From Aeromonas sp. FDAARGOS 1405 (GTDB taxonomy: Bacteria; Pseudomonadota; Gammaproteobacteria; Enterobacterales; Aeromonadaceae): 64,000 nucleotides of DNA. Where the stretch lies: assembly GCF_019048265.1 (NCBI RefSeq), contig NZ_CP077311.1, positions 1-64,000 of the forward strand. The letters run 5' to 3'. The notes under the pieces were generated by a model. That model did not search any database. It worked only from the letters and a program-made list of their open reading frames with translations, and was not told the origin of the DNA. Of the stretch, positions 45,501-53,790 are shown piece after piece; within the stretch, counting starts at the first letter, position 1, and each line of letters begins with the position of its first letter. Position numbers and translations under genes: made by a program.

Positions 45501-45875
45501 ACGGTTGTTCTGCCCGTTGTTCTGGTAGTACATGGGATAGACCTGACCGGGGAAGATGCTGGTCTCCTTGCGGGAATCCGCAGAGAAATCGGGATATTTG
45601 GTCCACTCGGGCCCGGCCACTTTGAACGGGGACATACCCGAGTTCATTTTCAGGTTGTCCAGACGATAGACACCATCCTTGAAGGTCAGTTTGAACTTCT
45701 CCTCACGACCCCAGCCGCTAAACTCACCGACCATATAGAGATCAAAATTCCAGGGCGCCTTCACCTCGGGTTTGGCCCCGTCATCGTTGCCGCTGGATGA
45801 GCTGTCGTTACAACCGGACAAAAGAACCCCGCCGCAGCATAACGCCACGGATAATGCCAATGGACGAATTTTCAT
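42561..45875 (-). CDS. Six-hairpin glycosidase lipoprotein (GH15/glucoamylase-like)
   Basis: A 1104-residue exported lipoprotein: signal MKIRPLALSVALCCGGVLLSGC with lipobox LSGC (Cys22), then a Ser/Asn-rich linker. An N-terminal region (about 45-270) looks like one or two beta-sandwich carbohydrate-binding modules (FDLYMVGEFSGWG, KYPDFSADSRKE, GFGLNGVIALNNPVKM). The middle is an alpha/alpha six-hairpin catalytic domain with WHYVWTRDLSYATDLGLGALD, GSWPISTDRMSWALG and YGAPVYFPQQPDMPVYHNRAIWPF, as in glucoamylase and related glucan hydrolases. The last ~250 residues look like fibronectin-type beta modules (YNIYRDGKQVASGL). Probable role: degrading an alpha-glucan at the cell surface. It is divergent from a LysR gene, which may regulate it. 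Family number and substrate are not certain. Confidence 0.75.
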   Translation of the reverse strand: MKIRPLALSVALCCGGVLLSGCNDSSSSGNDDGAKPEVKAPWNFDLYMVGEFSGWGREEKFKLTFKDGVYRLDNLKMNSGMSPFKVAGPEWTKYPDFSADSRKETSIFPGQVYPMYYQNNGQNNRLVVTEKGLLDIQVKVTNADLAAPAIEFSMVRDDPNYSESLYLKGIDGNLEPVLQMVYQGDKQYVMVAKLTVGEHKIKIASAQEGIGFGLNGVIALNNPVKMQRCDAQCQLATVRVEQEGYYKFLLDASQDENAPLLQVSVAGDSDLGMINPHEGHELIEKREYETYKPGVTETATFSVKRASDEYRSYAQSTTQELRDPGDSFTTYQEQADLPRLRSGNMVFDALFALATHEMRQNSVAQVKDGSYNGGQAIPCDCFETGAKWHYVWTRDLSYATDLGLGALDPMRARNSLRFKLSDFRAELTSDLDSLIPQGRQIIQDTGTGGSWPISTDRMSWALGAERVLAALPDAERRAFLPDVFEGLSNTIESDRLAAFDSADGLYVGEQSFLDWRDQTYAKWITADIAHIGMSKSLSTNVTHYQGLLLAARVASELGHDELAIRYNQWAGELKLALNRAFWLADEKMYASLINTSTDQSPAYKFDLLGESLAILAGVADEAQAKEIISRYPMGPYGAPVYFPQQPDMPVYHNRAIWPFVSAYGLKAAAMVQNVAVVDHHIDSLMRGAALNLSNMENLEWLSGQPSLMDLAHPDLTGPVINSQRQLWSVGGYLGMVTDTTFGYKVEEGGIRIKPFVTAHLHKLMGAKPEAALKGLNYRGKQIDIVLQLPELGGEGSYYPVQSVTLNGVPVGEQISENMLASGNRIEVTLGASVADDQEIRLIKNVAPLDVENRQVFAPTEPTLLGVSEQSGKLVVALQDSVNKGALSYNIYRDGKQVASGLDRATSWVDDMVLQPGQAYCYSAEAVYPESGNRSHHAKPVCYQPALQHIAIDAANVSHTGSVSAADGAIPVPYLKDWGRPDDSLLVQGVKLDGKHAIRLQYSNAQHAINLGVTNGVKRISVLSGGKVVASGMVQMPHVMKEGDLKPLRDSTPFVVDLPAGEYDIRVSDFYNMSYLKANDTYNDAGGQKGAVNLIDLASITVSAR

Positions 45876-46176
45876 ATATTCCCTTCGTTACTTTTTTGTT
45901 TTGTTATTGAAACAGCATTGAGTAAAACTGTTTTTGCCAGTCTATGTGGTCAACATTCACCAGAAAAATAGACTGCAACCCAATAGGCATAGATAACATC
46001 TATAACCAGATGAAATTACGTGATCCACCGCACCAAACCGGCTATCAAGCGGTAAAAACGATTTGAATACAACGTGAAGGGAGCCACATAAAAATAGCCA
46101 GTCAGTAAAGGGGAATAATTGACAGCCCCGGGTGATTACACTAGCTTGGCGCACCACCCGCCCATAATCGGACGCC
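45876..46176. other. Divergent control region between the glycosidase and LysR genes
   Basis: A 301-bp non-coding stretch. TTGACA (46119-46124), a 17-bp spacer and TAGCTT (46142-46147) form a plausible promoter for the LysR gene. The glycosidase start is preceded on its strand by AAGGGAATAT. I see no CRP consensus or clear palindrome; LysR-type T-N11-A sites are too degenerate to assign. Confidence 0.45.
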
Positions 46177-47115
46177 ATGTTCGTGGACAAGCATCTAAGA
46201 CAATTTATTGAAGTGGCCACCCACAAAAATGTCAGTCTGGCAGCCAGGCAAATGGGGCTCAGCCAACCGACGCTGACACACAACATGAGAAAACTTGAGG
46301 AGAGTCTGGCGACGACCTTGCTGGTCAGGCACGCGGGCGGCGTGACGCTCACCGCTGCCGGAGAGCTGCTGCTGGAGCAGGCTCGCATGATGCAGCGGAT
46401 CTACGATGATACCCTCAGGCAGCTGGCCACCCTGCGCGAGCGCACCGCACGACCGCTAAACGTGGGCACCGGACATGCGTGGTGGCAACCGGTATTGCAA
46501 CCTGTTACTGCCCGTTATCAGCAAGCCAATCCATCCTGCGCCATCAACATTGAAGTCGGCAACCATCTGCGCCTGCTCGATCTGCTGCTCGGCAATCATA
46601 TCGATCTGTTTCTCGGACATGAAATTCACGGGCTGGCCAAAAATTACAGCCTGATATTTATCCCGCTATTTATTTCTCACGATGGGGTATTTGTCAGAGC
46701 GGGCCATCCCCTCACAGGGAAAATATGCAGCAAGCAGGATCTGGTCGATTATCCCAGCCTGCTGGTGACCCCGGATGAGGAGAAATATCTTCATCTGGTC
46801 GAGGACTTGGCGCGCAAAAAACAGGAACGCGCCGCCATGAAACTGAATGATAAAATCATTTATAGCAGCAACTCCTTGCTCACCAGCATTGATATTATCA
46901 ATAGCAGCAATGCTGTCATGCCATATCCAGTGAGCATGGCCAGTTATTTTTCCAGATTCGGCATCGGCACGCTGCAAATGAGCGAAGAGTACAACAAGGG
47001 GACGATCGGAATTTATATTCCCCGCGAGAAGATTGATGATCCTCACATTCAGATGTTGTGTCAGGACATTCAGGCTCAGGTCGCTTGCAATAGCCCCTTA
47101 ATTGCCACCTTCTGA
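46177..47115 (+). CDS. LysR-family transcriptional regulator
   Basis: A 312-residue LysR-type regulator. The winged-helix DNA-binding part is at residues 1-65: LRQFIEVATHKNVSLAARQM, GLSQPTLTHNMRKLEESL and LLVRHAGGVTLTAAGELLLEQ. The effector domain starts near 90 and includes GNHIDLFLGHEI. It is divergent from the large glycosidase gene, the usual LysR layout for a regulated target, and convergent with malY. The effector is unknown. The C-terminal half uses noticeably more AT-rich codons than its neighbours. Confidence 0.88.
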   Translation: MFVDKHLRQFIEVATHKNVSLAARQMGLSQPTLTHNMRKLEESLATTLLVRHAGGVTLTAAGELLLEQARMMQRIYDDTLRQLATLRERTARPLNVGTGHAWWQPVLQPVTARYQQANPSCAINIEVGNHLRLLDLLLGNHIDLFLGHEIHGLAKNYSLIFIPLFISHDGVFVRAGHPLTGKICSKQDLVDYPSLLVTPDEEKYLHLVEDLARKKQERAAMKLNDKIIYSSNSLLTSIDIINSSNAVMPYPVSMASYFSRFGIGTLQMSEEYNKGTIGIYIPREKIDDPHIQMLCQDIQAQVACNSPLIATF

Positions 47116-47172
47116 ACCAGCGGCAACCGGGCTGGATGAATCAACAGCTCATCCAGCCAGATGTACCAATCC

Positions 47173-48363
47173 TTACACCAGCTCCCCCAGCGCACCGATC
47201 AGAGCGTCGAGCCCCTGATCGACCTTTGAACGCGGGCAGCCGACGTTGAGGCGGATATAACCTGTGCCTTCGATGCCATAGGTGTCGCCGCGCATGATGG
47301 CGACCCGATATTTCTCCACCAGCAAGGTTTGCAGCGCATCCATCCGCTCGGTGGAGTCGATACCAAGACCGTTCAAGTCAATCCAGGCGAGATAGGTTCC
47401 CTCGGGCACCCGATAGTCGATGGCGGGGAAAGCCGCGTTGAGCCGCGCCGCCACCTGGGTGAGGTTGCCATGCAGATAGGCTTTCAGGGCATCGAGCCAC
47501 TCGCCGCCGTCCCGATAGGCGCTGATATGGGCTAGAACCCCGAGAATGGGCGGCGATGAGAGGCCATGGGCCGCCTTGAGCCGCTGCAGATAGGCGGCGC
47601 GCGCCGCTGCGTTGGCGATAAAGGCGTAGGCGCCGCCAAGGGCGGGAATATTGAAGGATTTGGAGCCCGAGCTCACCAGCGCCCAGCTCTCGTCCTCTGC
47701 CACCTCGCTCCACGGTAGATAGCGGGCAAAGCTCACATCCATATGGATGTCGTCCGAGATGACCTTGACCCCGTGGCGCTGGCAGATGGCGGCCATCCGG
47801 CCCAGTTCATCCCGCGTCCAGACCCGGCCGGTGGGGTTGTGGGGGCTGCAGAGCAGCAAAATCCGGCAATCGGGACGAGCGGCTTGCTGCTCGAAACATT
47901 GCCAGTCGATCTGGTAACTCCCCTCTGATTTTTTGAGCGGGCAAGGCAGCAGCACCCGATCGTTGGCAGCCAGCATATTGCCGAAGGCATCGTAGGCGGG
48001 GGTATGCACCAGCACTCCTTCGCCCGGCGCCGACCAGAGGCTCACCAGCTGGGCAATCACATAGATGACCGAGGGGCCGTAAACCAGCGTCTCGGGGTCG
48101 AGGCTCGCCCCGTAACGGCTGGCAAACCAGTCGCTCACAGCTCCTTTAAAGTCGTCGTGATTCCAGCGGCTGTAGCCAAATACCCCGTGCTCAAGGCGGG
48201 TTGTCAGGGCCTGGCGAATGCAGGGTGCAGTCTCGAAATCCATGTCGGAGATGGTAAAGGGGAGCAGATCGGCATGGCCAAAACGGTCGGCTACATAGTC
48301 CCATTGGGTGCAGTAGGTACCGTGGCGGTCGACCACGCGGTCGAAGTCATAAATATCGTGCAT
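47173..48363 (-). CDS. malY: MalY/PatB-type C-S lyase (cystathionine beta-lyase fold aminotransferase)
   Basis: A 396-residue PLP enzyme of the MalY/PatB group, beginning MHDIYDFDRVVDRHGTYCTQWD. Fold-type I marks include LLLCSPHNPTGRVWT, ISDDIHMDV and the PLP lysine in SGSKSFNIPALGGAY (about residue 235). MalY cleaves cystathionine-type C-S bonds and in E. coli also antagonises the maltose activator MalT. The start at 48363 has GGAGGG nine bases upstream; a longer form would add 16 unrelated residues. It is downstream of malX in the same operon, as in E. coli. Confidence 0.92.
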   Translation of the reverse strand: MHDIYDFDRVVDRHGTYCTQWDYVADRFGHADLLPFTISDMDFETAPCIRQALTTRLEHGVFGYSRWNHDDFKGAVSDWFASRYGASLDPETLVYGPSVIYVIAQLVSLWSAPGEGVLVHTPAYDAFGNMLAANDRVLLPCPLKKSEGSYQIDWQCFEQQAARPDCRILLLCSPHNPTGRVWTRDELGRMAAICQRHGVKVISDDIHMDVSFARYLPWSEVAEDESWALVSSGSKSFNIPALGGAYAFIANAAARAAYLQRLKAAHGLSSPPILGVLAHISAYRDGGEWLDALKAYLHGNLTQVAARLNAAFPAIDYRVPEGTYLAWIDLNGLGIDSTERMDALQTLLVEKYRVAIMRGDTYGIEGTGYIRLNVGCPRSKVDQGLDALIGALGELV

Positions 48364-48450
48364 GAAGTTTCTCCCTCCATAAACAGGAGACATATTGGGA
48401 GAGGCAAACAAGGGGGGCTTGCGCCCCCCGTTCGGTTCTTATTGGCCGGT

Positions 48451-50022
48451 TCAGGCCCCCATCAGACTCTGCAGCTGGTTTTTCACCAGATGAACCTGCG
48501 GGCCGATCACCACCTGCAGGTTGTGCTCGTCGAGCTTGATCACCCCGATGGCGCCGTTTGCTTTCAATACCTTGTCATCGACTCGGCTCATGTCCTGCAC
48601 CGACATCCGCAGGCGGGTGATGCAGTTATCGAGCGCCAGAATGTTATCGGCGCCGCCCAGGGCGTTGAGGATGATTTCACCGTTGTAACCGCTGTTGCCG
48701 GCCTTCTTGCCTGCGGGCTGGGCAGTCTCGCTGGTCTCGATTTCGCGGCCGGGGGTTTTGAGGTTAAAGCGCACGATGGCGAAGCGGAACACGCTGTAGT
48801 AGATGGCAAACCAGATAGCGGCCGCGACCGGCACCAGATACCACTTGGTGGCGGTGCCCTGCAGCACGCCGAACACCAGAAAATCGATGAGGTTGCCGTC
48901 AGTGTTGCCGATGGTGACGCCAAGCAGCCCCATGGTCATAAAGCCCAGACCCGTCAGGATGGCGTGAATGACGTAGGGCACCGGTGCCACAAACAGGAAC
49001 AGGAACTCCAGCGGCTCGGTGATGCCGCCGATGACGCAGGCCACCACACCGGAGACCAGCAGCGCCTTGATCTTGCCACGATTTTCCGGACGGGCGCAGT
49101 GATACATGGCGAGCGCCGCACCCGGCAGGCCGCCGAGGAAGGCAGGCATCTTGCCCTGAGAGAGGAAGGAGGTGGCAGAGACCGAGAAGCCGGAAGTGTC
49201 GGCGCAAGAGAGCTCGGCGTAGAAGATATTGAGGGCGCCGCTCACCTCGTGACCGCATACCAGCTGGGTGCCGCCCGCTTCGGTAAAGCGGATCAGCGCC
49301 ACCAGAATGTGGTGCAGGCCGAGCGGCAGCAGCAGACGCTCACCGGTACCGAACAGGAAGGGGCCGAAGGGACCGGCGTGGGAGATGAGCGCCCCGATGC
49401 CGTTGATGCCGGCAGCAAACCAGGGCCAGACGAACGGCACGACCAAGCCGACCACACCCAGCACCAGCGCGGTGATGATGGGCACGAAGCGGGCACCGCC
49501 GAAGAAGGCGAGCGCATCGGGCATCTTGTAGGTGTAGAAACGGGCGTGCAGTTTGGCGACGATCACCCCGACGATGATGGCCCCCAGAATCCCGGTGTCG
49601 ATGGAGCTGATGCCGAGGATCGATTTCACCCCGTAGGCCTTCTCCGCCGCCGCGTCACCGATGACGTTGGCCACGGTCAGGTAGAAGTTGATGGAGAGGT
49701 TGAGCGCCGCATAGCCGACGAAACCGGCAAAGGCTGCGACCCCCTTCTCTTCTCGCGCCAGCCCGAGCGGAATAGCCACCGCAAACATCACCGGCAGATA
49801 GATAAAGGCCACCAGCCCCACCTTGGTCATCCAGAGGAACAGCAGTTGCAGCACGGTATTGTCGAGGAAGGGCATGCTCTGCTTGACCGCATCGCTGGTG
49901 AGCGAGCTGCCGACACCGAGCAGGATGCCCGAGAAGGCCAGCAGGGCGACCGGCAACATAAAGGTCTTGCCGAGGCTCTGCAGGAACTCCCAGATGGTGG
50001 ATTTGGCTTGAGGCTTGGCCAT
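48451..50022 (-). CDS. malX: PTS maltose/glucose-type EIICB component MalX
   Basis: A 523-residue PTS permease. An EIIC domain of about ten membrane helices fills residues 1-410 (GILGAIIVGVIVAKLHARFY, PFLFGTGERLLLPLGLHHI, GGITEPLEFLFLFVAP); after a linker, the EIIB domain carries the phosphorylated Cys in ALDNCITRLRM (about residue 467). AAGGAG lies seven bases before this start, so the longer in-frame form is rejected. It forms the malXY operon with malY and is divergent from malI, as in E. coli. MalX can transport glucose and maltose; an EIIA-Glc encoded elsewhere would be needed. Confidence 0.93.
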   Translation of the reverse strand: MAKPQAKSTIWEFLQSLGKTFMLPVALLAFSGILLGVGSSLTSDAVKQSMPFLDNTVLQLLFLWMTKVGLVAFIYLPVMFAVAIPLGLAREEKGVAAFAGFVGYAALNLSINFYLTVANVIGDAAAEKAYGVKSILGISSIDTGILGAIIVGVIVAKLHARFYTYKMPDALAFFGGARFVPIITALVLGVVGLVVPFVWPWFAAGINGIGALISHAGPFGPFLFGTGERLLLPLGLHHILVALIRFTEAGGTQLVCGHEVSGALNIFYAELSCADTSGFSVSATSFLSQGKMPAFLGGLPGAALAMYHCARPENRGKIKALLVSGVVACVIGGITEPLEFLFLFVAPVPYVIHAILTGLGFMTMGLLGVTIGNTDGNLIDFLVFGVLQGTATKWYLVPVAAAIWFAIYYSVFRFAIVRFNLKTPGREIETSETAQPAGKKAGNSGYNGEIILNALGGADNILALDNCITRLRMSVQDMSRVDDKVLKANGAIGVIKLDEHNLQVVIGPQVHLVKNQLQSLMGA

Positions 50023-50125
50023 GAAACGGCTCCTTGTTAATAGACAGCAATGTCTGCGGCTGCCCTCCCCCGCTCGAGGCAATCTCGAAGCAAAAGGCGC
50101 GGGTCAGCATCAGGTTTTGCTGGAT

Positions 50126-50141
50126 GATAAAACGTTTTATC
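50126..50141. promoter_or_regulatory. MalI operator
   Basis: The perfect 16-bp palindrome GATAAAACGTTTTATC is identical to the operator described for E. coli MalI. It lies 104 bases before malX and 162 bases before malI, where MalI would repress malXY and its own gene. Confidence 0.9.
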
Positions 50142-50302
50142 AACTTGCAAGTGCCGACAGGATCACAGAATAAGGGGGCTGGCTGGCAGCAGGATCCAAA
50201 TTTGTGAGCCGGATCGGCCAGATGGTGATGTAACGTTTCACTTGGCAACCCAAGCAGGTATGCTGGGGCCTCGCTTTCAACTGTCCGTCGTCCATTCGCC
50301 CT

Positions 50303-51340
50303 ATGTCGCCCAAATCCCTCTCTGCCAAAGCCACCAAGATCACCGATGTCGCCCAGCGGGCGGGAGTGTCGGTCACCACCGTCTCCATGGTGCTCAACGG
50401 CAAGGGGCGCATCTCGCCGGCCACCGCCGAGCGGGTGCAGCAGGCGATAAAAGAGCTCGACTACGTGCCCAACAGCGCCGCCGCCAACCTGCGCAGCCAG
50501 CAGTCCAATCTGGTGGGGCTGATCCTGCGCGACATCACCGACCCCTTCTATACCGAGGTGACCGCCGGGGTGAGCGAGGTGCTGGAGCAGCAGGGCTACC
50601 TGCTGTTTTTGACCCAGTGCGGCCACAGCCCGGAGCGGCTGCAGCAGAGCATCCACTCCCTGTCACGCCAAGGGGTGGCGGGCATCATCTTCAATCCGGT
50701 GCGCGGCGCGGCGGCCAAAACCCTGGAGACCCTGCTCGACTCCGAGCTGCCGGTGGTGTGCGCCGCCCGCTCCTACTATCGGGATGACGTGGACTTTATC
50801 GGCCCCGACAACACCCACGCCGCCAAGCAGGCCACCACCTACCTGATCGAGCAGGGCCACCGCCATATCGCCTACGTCGGCGGGCGGGCCGACTCCCTCA
50901 CCCGCGCCGAACGCATCGGCGGCTACTGCGCCAGCCTGCTGCAATATGGCCTGCCCTTCAAACCGGAGTGGGTACTGGAGTGCGAACGCACCCAGCGCAG
51001 CGCCGCCGACACCATCGCCCAGCTGCTGCACCAGCATCCCAAGGTGACCGCCGTGCTCTGCCACTACCCCGAGGTGGCACTCGGCGCCATCTATGGCGTC
51101 GAGGCGAGCGGCCGCACCGTGGGCAAAGACAACTACATCGGCCAGCAGGTAGCCCTGCTCGGTTTTGACGACGTGGCGGAGGCCGAACTCACCTCCCCCG
51201 CTCTCACTTTCGTCAGCTCACCGGCCCGCGAAATCGGCCGTCAGGCGGCAAGGCGCCTGCTGACCCGGATGCAGCAACCCGAGCTCGCCCCCAACCGCCA
51301 TATCATCACCCCCAACTTGCAGAAGCGTGAGTCAGCCTGA
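50303..51340 (+). CDS. malI: LacI-family repressor MalI
   Basis: A 345-residue LacI/GalR repressor. The helix-turn-helix ITDVAQRAGVSVTTVSMVLNGKGRIS lies at residues 13-38, the hinge helix near 58-66 (NSAAANLRSQQ), then a periplasmic-binding-protein-like domain with SLTRAERIGGYCASLL, nearly the same as in E. coli MalI. It is divergent from malXY with the matching operator in between. The inducer of MalI is not established. The upstream Shine-Dalgarno is weak; initiation at ATG 50303 rests on homology. Confidence 0.93.
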   Translation: MSPKSLSAKATKITDVAQRAGVSVTTVSMVLNGKGRISPATAERVQQAIKELDYVPNSAAANLRSQQSNLVGLILRDITDPFYTEVTAGVSEVLEQQGYLLFLTQCGHSPERLQQSIHSLSRQGVAGIIFNPVRGAAAKTLETLLDSELPVVCAARSYYRDDVDFIGPDNTHAAKQATTYLIEQGHRHIAYVGGRADSLTRAERIGGYCASLLQYGLPFKPEWVLECERTQRSAADTIAQLLHQHPKVTAVLCHYPEVALGAIYGVEASGRTVGKDNYIGQQVALLGFDDVAEAELTSPALTFVSSPAREIGRQAARRLLTRMQQPELAPNRHIITPNLQKRESA

Positions 51341-51446
51341 GCGAGGAGGCTTGCAGAGTAGTAAAGGGGGCCTGAACCACAAGCTGGATGAGTAAAGCGG
51401 CCTTATCTGCCGATGCCCACCCCATCACTCATGGCATCCCCATATA

Positions 51447-51480
51447 TGACAAAACACCGCCAATTGGCGGTGTTTTGTCA
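51447..51480. terminator. Bidirectional intrinsic terminator
   Basis: A perfect palindrome TGACAAAACACCGCC-AATT-GGCGGTGTTTTGTCA with an A/T-rich run at each foot lies between convergent malI and the DUF805 gene. Confidence 0.85.
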
Positions 51481-51506
51481 TTGCTATAAAAAGCCGTGCC
51501 ATCTAT

Positions 51507-51848
51507 TTACAGCAACGCCTCACCATAGCGGTTGGCTTCATCAGAACCTTTTTGCAATTTAATCAGTAGCAATAGCACAAATCCGATAATGGGGACAGCA
51601 CCGAGCAGCAAATACCAACCAGTACGATTGGTATCATGTATCCGACGCACCGCCAGCGCTGCACAAGGAATAATGGTCAGCAAGCCATACACGCCAAGCT
51701 CATAATTTATATGATCCGGGGAGTTGAATAACTGCGTTAAAATCACAGCAATCACGGTATGGAACAGCAAGAACATAAAGTATTCCTGACGTGATGCACG
51801 CCCGTGGAAATTAAAGTAGTTTTTGAATGCTTTAAAATAAAAGTTCAT
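51507..51848 (-). CDS. DUF805 inner-membrane protein
   Basis: A 113-residue membrane protein with the DUF805 opening FKAFKNYFNFHGRASRQEYFMF, then three to four hydrophobic helices and the conserved RRIHDTNRTGWYLLLGAVPIIGF. E. coli YhaH/YhaI are relatives of unknown function. The start at 51848 is chosen so that the protein begins MNFYFKAFKNYF; GAGG lies about seven bases upstream, and the longer form adds only five residues. Single gene behind a terminator shared with malI. Confidence 0.88.
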   Translation of the reverse strand: MNFYFKAFKNYFNFHGRASRQEYFMFLLFHTVIAVILTQLFNSPDHINYELGVYGLLTIIPCAALAVRRIHDTNRTGWYLLLGAVPIIGFVLLLLIKLQKGSDEANRYGEALL

Positions 51849-52289
51849 CACACACCTCGACATAAGTACCTGAACAAAAATGTTGTTGTGCCAATTTTAA
51901 TGCGCTATGTCGCAATTGGCCGGAGCAGTTCAACAATAACCAATAGCGTTAGCCGTACCAACACAATAAACATTATTAAAAGATATTAACGCGAAAATAT
52001 AAAAAACGAGGATGGCGGAGCTTGTCCTGGCAGATGGCTCACTTGCTGCCTGCCTCCCCTTTCGCACTGGATGGGAGCCTCGCAGTTTGAGAGAGGTAGC
52101 TTGCTCACCGCATCAGCGAACGTGCTTGAAAATGGGCGTTTGGCCGCCCACATCACTCACTAACCTCATGATTTAATTTATTTTAATAGTTTTTAATAAT
52201 TATTTTTGGTTGGCATCTCACTGGACTGGCCAGTTAGGCTTCAGGTCAGAAAGCAACGTTCCACATCACAAATGCCAAACAGGTGAGAT
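51849..52289. other. Gene-free region upstream of small exported proteins
   Basis: About 440 bp without a credible coding frame. The right half contains a very AT-rich block (about 52165-52210), suitable for a promoter or nucleoid-protein binding. No clear -10/-35 pair, operator or terminator could be assigned. Confidence 0.4.
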
Positions 52290-52682
52290 ATGAAAAAAAG
52301 TTTAGCCATCCTTGTTACCATGACCTTGCTGACCACAGGCTGCTCGAATATCAGTACCCGTGATGCCTTGATTGGTGCAACAGCATTGGGTGCAGCCGGT
52401 GCGATTGGCTATTATGCCGGGCATCATAAAAAGTCAGGAAAAGAGAGCGGCTCAGCACAATTCGAGCAGCAAGATTTGACCGGCATGCGTGAAAGCCAGG
52501 CCAGTGATCAATTGCAGCAACATGGATTTCATATGGTCGATGGCTGGCAAAATGATCACGGTAACCATGCCTCCTTTGCCATCTGGTATAACGACAACTC
52601 TCATCAATGTTTGCAGTTGAAAAGTGTTCATGGTGACGTAAAAAATGCCTCTGAAACACGCAATGAAAATTGCCACGCCTAA
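52290..52682 (+). CDS. Small predicted lipoprotein
   Basis: A 130-residue protein with signal MKKSLAILVTMTLLTTGC and lipid-attachable Cys18, then a glycine/alanine-rich helix (residues 28-45) that could insert in or lie on a membrane. The rest (DLTGMRESQASDQLQQHGF, FAIWYNDNSHQCLQL, C-terminal NENCHA) forms a small domain with two cysteines that also occurs in the next gene. AGGTGAG precedes the start. It probably forms a transcription unit with the following gene, 31 bp downstream. Function unknown. Confidence 0.75.
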   Translation: MKKSLAILVTMTLLTTGCSNISTRDALIGATALGAAGAIGYYAGHHKKSGKESGSAQFEQQDLTGMRESQASDQLQQHGFHMVDGWQNDHGNHASFAIWYNDNSHQCLQLKSVHGDVKNASETRNENCHA

Positions 52683-52713
52683 TTTAATTATCATGATTAA
52701 CAGGAACATCCCC

Positions 52714-53241
52714 ATGAAAATGAAATCTTCTAAATATATTGCTATCGCTGTTTTGCTGAGCACCTCTGGTTGTGCATTGCCGATAATGGCGGCCGACACG
52801 GCCGATCTTAATTATCAGGATATTGGTTGGGTCAAACAGGAACTGAGTGACCGCGGTTTTGTAAAAGGTTCTGCCCCCAGCAGTACCGTCGAATATTGGT
52901 GGAACCAACAAGATCAGCAGTGCATCCGCCTGGCCGTCAAACATGGCAAGGTCAATGACATCAGTGACGAGCAACGTGATGAGTGTGGCGCTGTCGTACA
53001 ACGCTCTCACTCTTCAACCCCGAGTCATGACCACAAACAGCGACTTGCCGTCAACCAGATGCCCAACTACTGCCTGAATTTTGCTGCCGAAGATCTGGGA
53101 AGATACAAGGATGATGTCAGCACCCTGCCCGCCGAAAAAAGCCATGGCAAATACGTGGTGCCGGGGCAGAGTGACGAGATTTTCTTCGAGTGTACCTTTA
53201 GCAAAGATGGCTCATTCCTCGGCATGAACCTCAAACGCTAA
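52714..53241 (+). CDS. Predicted exported protein, paralogous domain to its neighbour
   Basis: A 175-residue protein with a signal peptide; cleavage after IMA (~residue 26) by signal peptidase I or lipidation at the Cys in SGCALP are both possible. The first domain (DLNYQDIGWVKQELSDRGF, VEYWWNQQDQQCIRLAVKHGKV, DECG) aligns with the domain of the preceding lipoprotein; the second (MPNYCLNFAAEDLGRY, FFECTFSKDGSFLGM) recalls C-terminal modules of uncharacterised exported proteins in other gammaproteobacteria. ATG 52714 follows AGGAA by seven bases; a longer in-frame form lacks a signal peptide. Function unknown. Confidence 0.75.
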   Translation: MKMKSSKYIAIAVLLSTSGCALPIMAADTADLNYQDIGWVKQELSDRGFVKGSAPSSTVEYWWNQQDQQCIRLAVKHGKVNDISDEQRDECGAVVQRSHSSTPSHDHKQRLAVNQMPNYCLNFAAEDLGRYKDDVSTLPAEKSHGKYVVPGQSDEIFFECTFSKDGSFLGMNLKR

Positions 53242-53502
53242 CCACCCTCTTCCTCTGCTCAGGGCGGGAGTCTGTTGTGACGGCTCCTGCCTTTACATTA
53301 ATCAGGAGCCAACAATGCAAGTACAGCGCACTGACGTCTAGCAGTTTAGTTTCTGGATTTTCGACAACGAAAAAGTGGCGTCATTCTATCTATCAGGCTG
53401 GCTAGACACTAAAGGGCTTGCTTGACGGATGCCCGTGAACGCCTAGCTGCGTGCGAAAAAGAACTTGTTCACATTTCTATCCATTAAGTGAGAGACAACA
53501 CC

Positions 53503-53790
53503 GTGAAAAACACTCGTAAAGCAGTAATCTGTTGTTCCTTGATTGCGCTTACCTTGACTGGGTGCAGCCCCCCCTCCTCACGTTTCGCTGAGTGCATGTC
53601 AACCTACCACGACAGCAACGCCTGCATATCACTTGAGCAGGCAAACCAAGCACGCTGGCAAGCACTTATCGACAGCGGCAATCAGTTGTCGGCTACAGGC
53701 GCCGAGATGGGGCGCAGCAACAACAGGTATTGCAGAACACCAGACCAAGACAAACCATCTGCCGCCAAGGCCCATTCAATAACACCATGA
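53503..53790 (+). CDS. Small predicted lipoprotein
   Basis: A 95-residue protein starting at GTG 53503 (MKNTRKAVICCSLIALTLTGC), a clear lipoprotein signal with Cys21 after LTG. The mature part is short, polar and has three more cysteines (FAECMSTYHDSNACI, NRYC). An in-frame GTG at 53488 would put five extra residues before the basic signal start. No family recognised. It ends just before a gene-free stretch. Confidence 0.6.
   Translation: MKNTRKAVICCSLIALTLTGCSPPSSRFAECMSTYHDSNACISLEQANQARWQALIDSGNQLSATGAEMGRSNNRYCRTPDQDKPSAAKAHSITP

Noticed and set aside
48004..50040. A 678-codon open frame antisense to malX-malY
   Set aside because: It lies wholly opposite two firmly identified genes and has low-complexity His/Gln/Asp-rich composition, typical of the complement of GC-rich coding DNA.
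50159..50225. CRP site in the malX-malI region
   Set aside because: Only half-sites (TCACA near 50166, TGTGA near 50200) are present, not paired at the required spacing.
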